NCBI RefSeq assembly: GCF_007859735.1
Contig: NZ_SIHI01000014.1
Span: 1 to 64,000, forward strand
Source: Thalassoglobus neptunius
Lineage (GTDB): Bacteria; Planctomycetota; Planctomycetia; Planctomycetales; Planctomycetaceae
Length of the DNA stretch: 64,000 nt
Direction: 5' to 3'
The position numbers and the translations under genes are program-made. Of this stretch, positions 1 through 7,382 are shown in pieces (position 1 is the first letter of the stretch; the number at the start of each line of letters is the position of its first letter). Under the pieces are notes generated by a model. It made no database searches, was not told the origin of the DNA, and worked only from the letters and a program-made list of their open reading frames with translations.

Positions 1-108
1 CAGCTTCTGCAACACCTCAGCCAGCGACTTTCCTGCCGCCAACATCGCTTGCCCCTCCTGCAACAGCTTCACAATCTGCTCAGGCTTACGTCGTCGTCGC
101 TTCGTCAT
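1..108 (-). CDS. IS3-family transposase OrfA, N-terminal part (cut by window edge)
   Basis: Reading the minus strand from an ATG at 106-108 gives 36 codons that run off the left edge. The peptide starts MTKRRRRKPEQIVKLLQEG and continues with an alanine-rich helix. This is the usual beginning of OrfA of IS3-type elements, the helix-turn-helix protein that binds the element ends. Only the first part is visible, so I cannot tell whether the element is intact. No terminal inverted repeat could be identified to the right of the start codon. The assignment rests on the characteristic Arg/Lys-rich start and the KPEQIV helix. Confidence 0.75.
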   Translation of the reverse strand, partial: MTKRRRRKPEQIVKLLQEGQAMLAAGKSLAEVLQKL

Positions 109-207
109 CAAAGTCTCCTCGAACCAAAATCGGTCGGTTGACTCTCATAACATCTGGATCAGAAAATGGGGAGCACGCCAGTGCTGCGATTCGTTCCTCA
201 GAGAATT

Positions 208-648
208 CTACATGCTGACTCCGATCTTATCTCCTTTCAACTCTTTCAGATGGCGGCGAAACACGGAAAGAGTCTTTTCACTGACATGATGTTCGATTCC
301 CTCGGTGTCGATTTCGGCAACGTCGGGAGGAACTCCGATTGCGACAAGGTATTCGAAGACCACATGGTGCCGCTCACGAGACGTTCGAGCCAGAGTCACG
401 CCGTCCTTGGTGAGTTCGATCGGGCGATACGGTTCCGTTTGAACGTAGCCCTCTTTTTGAAGGCGGCTGATGATGCGCGTCACTGTCACATGAGAAACGT
501 CAAAGCGTTTGGTCAGGTCGACGACCCGACACTGCTCCTGATCTTCAATGATTTCGAAGATGGCTTCCACGTAATCTTCTGCCGTTTCCGTGGCATGGTC
601 TTTTCGAGTTCGACGATGTCGATCAGCGATTTTGCGTGGATTGTTCAT
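208..648 (-). CDS. mntR: MntR-like Mn(II)-responsive regulator (DtxR family)
   Basis: The 146-residue protein is a winged-helix DtxR/MntR repressor. Proteins of this family bind Mn(II) (or Fe(II)) and then repress metal uptake genes. Residues about 21-85 hold the DNA-binding domain, with the recognition helix near SHVTVTRIISRL. The dimerisation and metal region follows. Residues matching the metal ligands of Bacillus MntR are present: Asp25 and Glu28 in EDYVE, His94 in RERHH, and Glu116, Glu119 and His120 in EGIEHHVSE. The length and the lack of an SH3-like third domain fit MntR better than DtxR/IdeR. No Mn transporter gene is adjacent, so the target genes are not visible. The basic, hydrophilic N-terminal 20 residues resemble those of longer proteobacterial MntR proteins. 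Confidence 0.88.
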   Translation of the reverse strand: MNNPRKIADRHRRTRKDHATETAEDYVEAIFEIIEDQEQCRVVDLTKRFDVSHVTVTRIISRLQKEGYVQTEPYRPIELTKDGVTLARTSRERHHVVFEYLVAIGVPPDVAEIDTEGIEHHVSEKTLSVFRRHLKELKGDKIGVSM

Positions 649-1074
649 TCGCGGCTGTGAGTCTTCCGGATAGTCGAAGCTGATTTTCCTGTCGTTGAAA
701 CGTCTTCAGTCCCTTTTCGGCGTTTCGTTGTTCAGCGTCGGCCATCGACCGTTCTCAACGATACAGATCGGGGTTGAAGAATCGATCCTCAAACAGATTT
801 CCTCGTATTGAATTTGCCCCGACCGATCGAAGGAAACCGCGTCGAGCGAATCTTCATTCGAGTCCCTGAAAACCGATTCGACCGGTCATCGAACTCTCAT
901 CAAGAACGATAACCGAAAGAGTGCAAAATCTAAACCGGAATCCGTTGAGCAATTTGCACAGATTCAAATGGCCCGCGGGTTCAAACTTGGCCGTACTTCG
1001 CCAAATCCAAGAAGGCATTTTCGGTTCCACTCAAACGAAAACATCTCTCGACGGGATGAATGTTTCCAATCGAG
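649..1074. other. Intergenic stretch between mntR and the nucleoside hydrolase-like gene
   Basis: This stretch of about 430 bases lies upstream of mntR and downstream of the next minus-strand gene. The open frames here have no recognisable protein motif. It should contain the mntR promoter, but I could not identify a convincing promoter pair or a metal-box palindrome. Confidence 0.4.
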
Positions 1075-2040
1075 TCACTCACCAACGCCCGAGCTGGCAA
1101 TCAGACGCAGCATATAATCGAGAACCCCGACTGTGTCGACTTCGGTGAGCACTTCGATATTCTGCTTCCAATGCGGAACAGGTCGACGATCGAAGACGGT
1201 CATTCCCCGCGTCAGTTCGCCGGTCAGTTCGACATCACAAACCATCGGTCGCTGCTCAAACAGCTCGCTGTGAGAAATACTTGCCACAGCCATTACTTCG
1301 GGGAGAAGAATTCCTTCTCTCCCCAACTGAGTGCGACTGATCCTCAATGCGAACGGGATCAACTCGTTCAGCAGTCGTCCGAGCCGGGAAAAACCATCGA
1401 CTCCGAGTTGGCTGTATTGATCGAAACTCAATTCGAATTGATGAGAGGTATCGAGCGGAAGGAGTGTTTTATTCGCTGGAGACGTGAGAATCGCTTTGGC
1501 AGCGACGGGATCGGCGAGCATATTCAACTCAGCACACGCGGTCACATCTCCGCCTGCGGAAACAGATCCTCCGAGGATGCGAAGTTGTTTCAACTCGCTT
1601 AAGAACTCGCTGGATCTCTCAAACGCCCCGAGAACATTCGTCAGCGGTCCGAGAGTGAGCAATGTCAGTTCACCCGGATGAGCGCGAACAAGTTCGACCA
1701 TCAGCTTCACGGAATCTGTCGGTTGATGAAGAGGAGCGGCGATCGGTCTACAATCTCCGAGACCGCTTTCTCCGTGGCCACTCAAAATCCCTGAGAAAAC
1801 GGGAGAATCTTCGACTCGGAATGACTTCCCGTTCGACCATCCCAAACGAGGCCAGAGGGGCGGATCGACCATGGAAATAATCGTTTGCAGGTTTCGAAAT
1901 GCCTGATCCCCGGAAACCAGCCCCGCACAAGAGGTCAACGCCACCACTTCAATTTGTGGGTCCATGAGTGCCAGTGTAATCGCGACGGCATCCCCAATTC
2001 CAGGATCCGCATCGATAATGACTTTGTGCCGCACCGACAT
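1075..2040 (-). CDS. Inosine-uridine nucleoside hydrolase family protein with altered active site
   Basis: This 321-residue protein has the fold signature of inosine-uridine-preferring nucleoside hydrolases, which cleave the N-glycosidic bond of ribonucleosides. The N-terminal DADPGIGDA (residues 10-18) corresponds to the family motif DxDPGxDDA. The GPLTN motif (131-135) and the AELN...ADPVAA stretch (171-181) are also present. Two key positions differ: the first Asp of the usual DD pair, which contacts the ribose in characterised enzymes, is Gly16, and the conserved C-terminal HDPLAVA motif reads PEVMAVA (247-253), replacing the His and the calcium-binding Asp. Catalysis is therefore doubtful or the substrate differs. 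The start is well supported by GGAGGA just ahead of the ATG. The gene lies 30 bases after a Gfo/Idh/MocA gene on the same strand, so the two may be co-transcribed. Confidence 0.82.
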   Translation of the reverse strand: MSVRHKVIIDADPGIGDAVAITLALMDPQIEVVALTSCAGLVSGDQAFRNLQTIISMVDPPLWPRLGWSNGKSFRVEDSPVFSGILSGHGESGLGDCRPIAAPLHQPTDSVKLMVELVRAHPGELTLLTLGPLTNVLGAFERSSEFLSELKQLRILGGSVSAGGDVTACAELNMLADPVAAKAILTSPANKTLLPLDTSHQFELSFDQYSQLGVDGFSRLGRLLNELIPFALRISRTQLGREGILLPEVMAVASISHSELFEQRPMVCDVELTGELTRGMTVFDRRPVPHWKQNIEVLTEVDTVGVLDYMLRLIASSGVGE

Positions 2041-2070
2041 GCATCCTCCATCTCAATCATGACAGTTCAA

Positions 2071-3339
2071 TTACCCCGATGACATCAGCAGCGTCGCATC
2101 AGGATCGTCATTTACTCTCAACCTTTTCGCATCAATGTCAAGAGCGCGCCCTACACGATAGGAAATATTGCCAAGGTGACATGCTGTGCTGACAAGACTT
2201 CCTGCTTCGATAGACGCCCGCGAAGAATCGCCAACTCTGATCGATTGCACAAAAGATTGAAGTGCGTTCCGCTTGAATTCGCTCGATCCGGCGAATCGTT
2301 CATCGCGATTTCCGTAAACCTTCCAGCCACTCCGATCGACGACGAGAGTCCCGCGCTCGCCATAGAACGCCGTTCCCGATGTTCGACCTTCAATCCCACG
2401 AGTGCCCCATTGCCGATGTTCCCAGACGACATCAACCGATGGATATTCATAAGTAACCGTCAACGTGTCAGGGGTCTCTCGATCGTCCCGAAACGTTCGA
2501 ATTCCGCCGGTCGATGAAACACGTTTGGGAAGGCCAAGCTTGAGTGCCCAGAAAGCGAGATCGAGATTGTGTGTCCCCCACCTTCCGAGCTCACCAGCCC
2601 CGTAATCCCAGAACCAGTTCCAGTCGCTATGAAAGCGATTTGCGGTAAATGGCCGGTGTTGTGCTGGCCCAAGCCACCGCTCGTAATCGACCCCGCGTGG
2701 AGGAGTCGATTCTGCACAGTAGCCAATCGACTTTCGCTGATGGACAGCCCATGCACGAGCAAGCGGAACCCGCCCGAGAAATCCCGACTGAACAAGTTCA
2801 ACTGCTGACTGAAAATGCGCCCCGTATCGCTGGGGGAGGCCAGCCTGAACAACGCAGGAAGACTTCGCTGCCACCCGCCGAATTCGATCGACATCTTCGA
2901 CGGTATGAGCAGTAGGAGTTTCGAGATAGAGATGGCGACCACTTTGAAGAACGTCGACCGCCTGCTGGGCATGCCAATGATTCGGCGTCGCGATGACAAC
3001 TGCGTCCAGATCGGGACGCTCCAGCATCATCTGATGATCGGAAAACGCCAGTGGACGAGAGTTCTGAATCTCTTTCAAATCGGCCTGACCGGTCGACAGA
3101 CGAGCAACATCAACATCGCAAATCGCTGTGACCTGAACGTCACCCATTCCGGCAAACGATTTCGCCAGTTCAAGCCCTTGATCTCCAAGCCCGATCACTC
3201 CGACCTGAAGGCGATCAACCGGAGATCGTACGTCCTTCAGCCCCATCATTCCGACGGTCAAACACGCAGCATTGCGAGAACTCGATTCCAGAAACTCTCG
3301 TCGAGAGTAAGAAGATTGTTCGCCAGCGGGCACCGTCAT
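2071..3339 (-). CDS. Gfo/Idh/MocA-family NAD(P)-dependent oxidoreductase, Tat-exported
   Basis: From the ATG at 3337-3339 the protein has 422 residues. It begins with a Tat-type leader (SRREFL at residues 12-17, then a hydrophobic stretch) and continues with a Rossmann fold (VGVIGLGDQG at 46-55), followed by the alpha/beta domain of Gfo/Idh/MocA enzymes. Such enzymes oxidise or reduce sugars and cyclitols, and planctomycetes carry many exported members. The family motif EKP, which supplies a catalytic lysine, reads ETP here (140-142). An upstream in-frame start would add 72 residues lacking any domain and would bury the Tat leader, so the internal ATG is preferred. The downstream neighbour is the nucleoside hydrolase-like gene, which hints at a shared role in ribose or nucleoside-derived sugars, but this is only context. 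Confidence 0.85.
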   Translation of the reverse strand: MTVPAGEQSSYSRREFLESSSRNAACLTVGMMGLKDVRSPVDRLQVGVIGLGDQGLELAKSFAGMGDVQVTAICDVDVARLSTGQADLKEIQNSRPLAFSDHQMMLERPDLDAVVIATPNHWHAQQAVDVLQSGRHLYLETPTAHTVEDVDRIRRVAAKSSCVVQAGLPQRYGAHFQSAVELVQSGFLGRVPLARAWAVHQRKSIGYCAESTPPRGVDYERWLGPAQHRPFTANRFHSDWNWFWDYGAGELGRWGTHNLDLAFWALKLGLPKRVSSTGGIRTFRDDRETPDTLTVTYEYPSVDVVWEHRQWGTRGIEGRTSGTAFYGERGTLVVDRSGWKVYGNRDERFAGSSEFKRNALQSFVQSIRVGDSSRASIEAGSLVSTACHLGNISYRVGRALDIDAKRLRVNDDPDATLLMSSG

Positions 3340-3614
3340 TTGACTTTCTTTGATTGGTGAAGACGTTGTCTCACACAGGCCGTTGACGTACGGATTTCCT
3401 GAGACGACATTCCGCTTCACAGTTGAGGATGTCTGCTTCGCCGGTCGTCCGTCTTGTCTCCATATGATTGAATAACCGCTCCCGTCGTGATTGGACTTGA
3501 GCGGCCGATTCACATCAAAATCATACCATCTGTTTTGATCGAGGACTACGTCCAATTTGCCGGGCTGACGAAATCCCGATTTCCGCGAACAATATTTTCG
3601 GATTCAAAGACACT

Positions 3615-5102
3615 TCACTCAACTGCTGTTTTCGCATCCTCTTGTGGAATGTAGTTCAACGTGTAATAGGCTTCAGGATGGAGGACCGGCAGTCCGTCGG
3701 CATTGCGCACCCCGGGCAACTTCAATTCATGCACATGACCACGTTGAAGGCCGTCAACTTTCAGTCGTACGCTCAAACCATCGTCGCTGACGGTCGCTGA
3801 CTGAATCTCTGGAAGCGTCTGATCAACTTCTGGACTCCCGTAGCTGGACTGAAAAATATAGGTATACGTTTCAAGCGTGTACGATTCCGGATCGCCCGCC
3901 GTCGATGGATCCACAGGTTGAGTGAATGTCAGCTCGAAACCATCGGATTGAGCATTCATCGAAAGAATTTCGAAAGGGACTTTTCCTGTCCAATTGACCC
4001 GTTCAACCGCGAATGGACTCTTTCCTCTTGATCCCCATCCGCGATTCGTCCCTCCGACGAACATCACACCATCGGGAGACAACTCCACGCCCAGCGTTCC
4101 CGATCCGAACCCTTCCAGAAACGGGATACAGCACCCCTGATAGTGACCGTCGACTTTTTCCAGAACGACACGCATAACCGTGCTGAATGTCTGATCTCCG
4201 ACGAAAAGTTGACCTTCGAATGGTCCAAATTTCCCGTGCGAAAGGTCACACGCAATTCCGCTCGCCGATTGCCCCATTTTCTTATACGGAAACAAAACAG
4301 CTGGGGGTTCGTACTCGGGAATCTTCTCTGCCTCGACGACAAATCGGCTGCCCGACTCCGGTTCTGCCGGGCGCGGTCCCATGACGTCTTCCGCGAGCCG
4401 GTACCACTCGAATCCTCCGGGATGTCCCACGAACTTCCCCGGGATCAGATGCTTCAACGCAGAGGTCCCATTCCATGGCCCCTGATTATCTGTATAGAAA
4501 ATTTCCCCGGCAGCATTGGCCCCCATTCCCCCCGGCGAACGAATTCCACTCGTCGTTGGAATCATCTTTCCTTCGGGCGTCACACGAACACACCATCCCC
4601 GGTATGGAACTTTGCTCGAGAACGACCCAGTCAAGCAGAGCGTAATCCAGAGATCTCCCTCGCGATCAAACTTCGATCCGAACGCATACTCGTGGTAGTC
4701 CCCGGAAATTTCCCAGTCGTCGCAGACAACTTCGAATTCGTCCGCTTTGCCATCTCCATTCGAATCGCGCAATCGACTCACATCGGAGCGCTGGACGACA
4801 TACAACCATCCATCTCGCTCCGCCATGCTGAGAACTTCGTGAAGCCCATGAGCGAACCGTTTGAACTGCGATGCTTTGACTTCACTCGCAAACGGATCGG
4901 TCACAATCCAGATTTCGCCACGTCGCGACGCGACCGCTAATTTGTCGTCGTCCAGAAGCTGAAACGAACTCGCTTCGAGAACTACACCTTCGGGGACTTC
5001 GAAACTTGTGATCGGGTAATAATCACTCTCCTTCGGATCGTCCGCCAGAACGAAATTCGCAACGACAAGTGAGCAAACAAGTCCACACAAAATCCGTCGC
5101 AT
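3615..5102 (-). CDS. Secreted beta-propeller protein (PQQ sugar dehydrogenase-like fold)
   Basis: This 495-residue protein has a cleavable signal peptide (about residues 1-20, ending VLADD). The repeated beta-strand pattern resembles the six-bladed propellers of glucose/sorbosone dehydrogenase-like proteins common in planctomycete secretomes. Recognisable pieces are [19 protein letters not shown] near residue 100, with an Asp-rich calcium-binding-like turn, and a C-terminal beta domain (about 385-490) that resembles the tail found after such propellers. No haem-binding CxxCH is present, so it lacks the fused cytochrome found in many relatives. The start is supported by GAGGG five bases before the ATG. 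The substrate is unknown; a role in carbohydrate oxidation is inferred only from fold. Confidence 0.7.
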   Translation of the reverse strand: MRRILCGLVCSLVVANFVLADDPKESDYYPITSFEVPEGVVLEASSFQLLDDDKLAVASRRGEIWIVTDPFASEVKASQFKRFAHGLHEVLSMAERDGWLYVVQRSDVSRLRDSNGDGKADEFEVVCDDWEISGDYHEYAFGSKFDREGDLWITLCLTGSFSSKVPYRGWCVRVTPEGKMIPTTSGIRSPGGMGANAAGEIFYTDNQGPWNGTSALKHLIPGKFVGHPGGFEWYRLAEDVMGPRPAEPESGSRFVVEAEKIPEYEPPAVLFPYKKMGQSASGIACDLSHGKFGPFEGQLFVGDQTFSTVMRVVLEKVDGHYQGCCIPFLEGFGSGTLGVELSPDGVMFVGGTNRGWGSRGKSPFAVERVNWTGKVPFEILSMNAQSDGFELTFTQPVDPSTAGDPESYTLETYTYIFQSSYGSPEVDQTLPEIQSATVSDDGLSVRLKVDGLQRGHVHELKLPGVRNADGLPVLHPEAYYTLNYIPQEDAKTAVE

Positions 5103-5163
5103 CAGTCCCTCACATCAAATTGGAAAAGTGACCGCTTCATCCCAACAAGCCAGCTGTCCTCGA

Positions 5164-5649
5164 TCAGTAACCGAATCCATTCTTGCGAAGATGCACGAAC
5201 GGCTTCTCCGAGGAAACGCTCTCTCCCGGCTTACCTTCGGTAATCTCAACGACGTAAACGGTATGGTCGCCCGCATCGACGGAAGACCGCACCCGCCCTG
5301 CCAGCCATCCCAATGAGCCGTTCAGGACGGTGAGCCCGGTACTCGTTTTCTCGGTAGCGAGTCCTTCGAATGCGGGTTCTTCCGGTTCGAAGCCTTTTCC
5401 AAAATGGGACAGCAACTGCTTCTCGCTCTCCGCTACCAAACTCACCGCGAGATCGGACGACTCTTTAATCCAGTCGTTGAGATAGCGTTTCTTGTTCACC
5501 GCCACGGTCATCGTCGGAGGTTCAAACGACGACTGCTGAACCCAGCTCGCCAGCATTCCCGTTTCGAGGCCGTCTCCGTTTTGAGCTGTCAAAATGAAAA
5601 CGCCACTCGGAATTTTCCCCAAAACCGGGCCAATATTTTCAACGTTCAC
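5164..5649 (-). CDS. Flavin reductase-like FMN-binding split-barrel protein
   Basis: The 161-residue sequence matches the flavin reductase-like split barrel. It starts with a short segment leading to IPSGVFILTAQNGD, then the flavin-contacting region GMLASWVQQSSFEPP (31-45) and VAVNKKRYLNDWI. The middle holds the typical HFGKGFEP motif, and the C-terminal part ends in a strand-rich VYVVEITEGKPGE. Family members reduce FMN or FAD with NAD(P)H, or act as small flavoproteins handing electrons to partner oxygenases or diiron proteins. No rubredoxin or flavodiiron domain is fused. The gene stands alone between a propeller gene and an oppositely oriented small gene, so the partner is not visible. 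Confidence 0.87.
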   Translation of the reverse strand: MNVENIGPVLGKIPSGVFILTAQNGDGLETGMLASWVQQSSFEPPTMTVAVNKKRYLNDWIKESSDLAVSLVAESEKQLLSHFGKGFEPEEPAFEGLATEKTSTGLTVLNGSLGWLAGRVRSSVDAGDHTVYVVEITEGKPGESVSSEKPFVHLRKNGFGY

Positions 5650-5967
5650 AATCCGTCCTCAATGTGCACCAGTCGTGACAATCAATTTGTTTGCCGCAAA
5701 TAGTAGGCAATCGAACGTCACTTGGCAGCGCAACAACGTTGCGAACGTCACAATTCTCGCAATCGTTCCTCAGAGGGGATCGCCACGCATCACGTTTCCG
5801 GCTTTTTGATGCATTTTTTCAACATCGCCTCAGAAAAATCGGCGCACCAAAAAAGGGTGAACTAAAGAACCAGTATTCAAGAAAGCATCCCCTTTGTCTT
5901 TCTGGAGAAATCGCGCCAGTGAGGTTCACCTCACCAGCCCGAAATTTCCAACAACCTCAGGACCATC
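5650..5967. other. Divergent intergenic region, flavin reductase gene and small gene
   Basis: About 320 bases separate the flavin reductase start from a small plus-strand gene. Promoters for both directions should lie here. I saw no clear hairpin, operator palindrome or coding sequence. Confidence 0.35.
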
Positions 5968-6198
5968 ATGAAGATGTCTCAGAACAACCGAATCGCCTCT
6001 GTTCTCAACGATCAGACCACTGACGAGCCAACTCCCAAAGACATCGCAATTGAGTGCGAAGCAATTCGTTCCAACTGGACTCCGGAAGTCCAACGGCGAC
6101 GCGAGATCATTCGTCGGTTCGATCAATCCAGCCGGCTGTTCGAGGCAAATCTTCGGTTCATCGAGTTCCTGATCCAACGCTCTGAAACAACAAACTAA
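5968..6198 (+). CDS. Small hypothetical protein (76 aa)
   Basis: This is a 76-residue hydrophilic protein with no signal peptide or membrane segment. It is rich in charged residues, and its C-terminal half (about 40-70) is likely helical, with RRREIIRRFDQSSRLFEAN. The start is supported by AGGA five bases ahead of the ATG at 5968; a second ATG follows two codons later. I do not recognise the family. It lies alone, divergent from the flavin reductase gene and convergent with the DUF4956 gene. The coding call rests on the Shine-Dalgarno sequence and plausible amino-acid composition, so it is moderately sure. Confidence 0.5.
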   Translation: MKMSQNNRIASVLNDQTTDEPTPKDIAIECEAIRSNWTPEVQRRREIIRRFDQSSRLFEANLRFIEFLIQRSETTN

Positions 6199-6249
6199 GC
6201 CAGAATCCAACTGGCGTGGCCGCGACGAGAATCAAACCCAGAGCCGGAC

Positions 6250-6270
6250 AGGTTGCCCCGCGCAACCTGA
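6250..6270. repeat. Small hairpin, 8-bp stem
   Basis: The sequence CAGGTTGC, a five-base CG-rich loop, then GCAACCTG forms a perfect 8-bp stem about 50 bases after the small plus-strand gene. No T-run follows on either strand, so it is not a classical intrinsic terminator. Directly after it the motif CTGAAAAA(A)CTGCGTGC occurs twice in tandem (about 6275-6309). Confidence 0.4.
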
Positions 6271-6400
6271 CGACTGAAAAAACTGCGTGCCCTGAAAAAC
6301 TGCGTGCTTTGAACACCCTGCTCTCAACAACGCGCAATGCACCAGAGTGTTGCAAGAAGTTGCACGTCAAAACGCAGTTTGCCAGGGTTGTGGAACCAGA

Positions 6401-7072
6401 TCAGAATTCATCGTTCGAGTCACCATCGCCAGTCTCAACGTCTCCATTGATTCCGTCACCGTTCGCTGTCGCGTCATCACACGAATAGTGAAGGACAATG
6501 CTGGCCAACCCTTTCTTCAGGTCAATCTTGGAGATTTTGACGCGTTCGCCAGACAGCCCGGTGCGTGACTCAATGTCCTGTAAAAGCTCTCGCTCGTTTC
6601 CGGGACTGAGCAGAGCAATGTTGTCATAGACAATGTTGCACTTGCACTTTGGTGCGCTAATCAGTGCCTGCTCAAGAAAGAAAGCGGCCGAGAGAATGAT
6701 TCCATTCATCGCCGCCAGTTCTGCATAGCTCGTCTTCTTATTGGAGAGCGCATTGATGACCGCAATCCCGACAACCACGAACAGGTAGGTCATCTCTTTC
6801 ACTCGAATGGCATCCGTGCGATATCGAATGATTCCGAAAATCGCGAACAGCCCCAGCGCCATCCCGATTCCCAGGTCCAGCTTCTTCAGCGCAAAGCAAA
6901 TGAAGAAGATCATGACGTTCAACAGCAGGAAGCTGAAGACATAATCAGCACTCCCTTTATGACGTCGATAGCAGAAGGTCGTCAGCGATAAAACGACGAC
7001 AATGTCGATTGCGAAACGGACCAACATCTTGATGAGGTCATCGTCAAACAGCGGGATCTCAAGGAATTCCAT
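6401..7072 (-). CDS. DUF4956 integral membrane protein
   Basis: The 223-residue protein has an N-terminal membrane domain with about four hydrophobic segments (roughly residues 14-32, 44-64, 69-83 and 94-110) and then a soluble C-terminal domain. The pattern GLFAIFGIIRYRTDAIRVKEMTYLF, seen at about 75-99, is the hallmark of the DUF4956 family. These proteins are of unknown function and are often encoded next to CotH kinase-like proteins and VTC-type polyphosphate polymerases. Here a CotH gene lies 310 bases upstream on the same strand, but no VTC gene is seen between or beside them. The C-terminus ends in an acidic Gly/Asp-rich tail. The start has no strong ribosome-binding site but fits the family start. 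Confidence 0.85.
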   Translation of the reverse strand: MEFLEIPLFDDDLIKMLVRFAIDIVVVLSLTTFCYRRHKGSADYVFSFLLLNVMIFFICFALKKLDLGIGMALGLFAIFGIIRYRTDAIRVKEMTYLFVVVGIAVINALSNKKTSYAELAAMNGIILSAAFFLEQALISAPKCKCNIVYDNIALLSPGNERELLQDIESRTGLSGERVKISKIDLKKGLASIVLHYSCDDATANGDGINGDVETGDGDSNDEF

Positions 7073-7382
7073 TGGGTAGCGGTTCTTAATTCAAACGACA
7101 AAAAATGTTGTTTTGTGAGACGTCAACAGGCTGTGTGAGCGAACCGTCGAGTTCCCACAAGAAAACGGTTTCGAGTGAGTGGACAGGAAGACGAAATCGC
7201 TCACAAGCCAACACTGCGAGCGAACCTTCGTCCTTGGAATGAATGGATTGGAACAGCGGCGGGGGCAATGAGTCAGAAGTCGATTCGCTCGCGAGAACGC
7301 TTCGAAACCAACAATGCCGGTCGGTCGTCGCCACTGTCCCAATCAAAAGAGGAAATCTTCAATCGCTAAATCGCCAGTTGCT
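7073..7382. other. Gap between CotH and DUF4956 genes
   Basis: This 310-base gap holds two overlapping short minus-strand frames with no recognisable motif. In related gene clusters a VTC-type polyphosphate polymerase gene can stand at this position; no remnant of one could be recognised here. Confidence 0.35.

Noticed and set aside
7086-7346. Two overlapping minus-strand frames of about 85 codons between the CotH and DUF4956 genes
   Set aside because: No ribosome-binding site or motif, and neither frame resembles a VTC polyphosphate polymerase.
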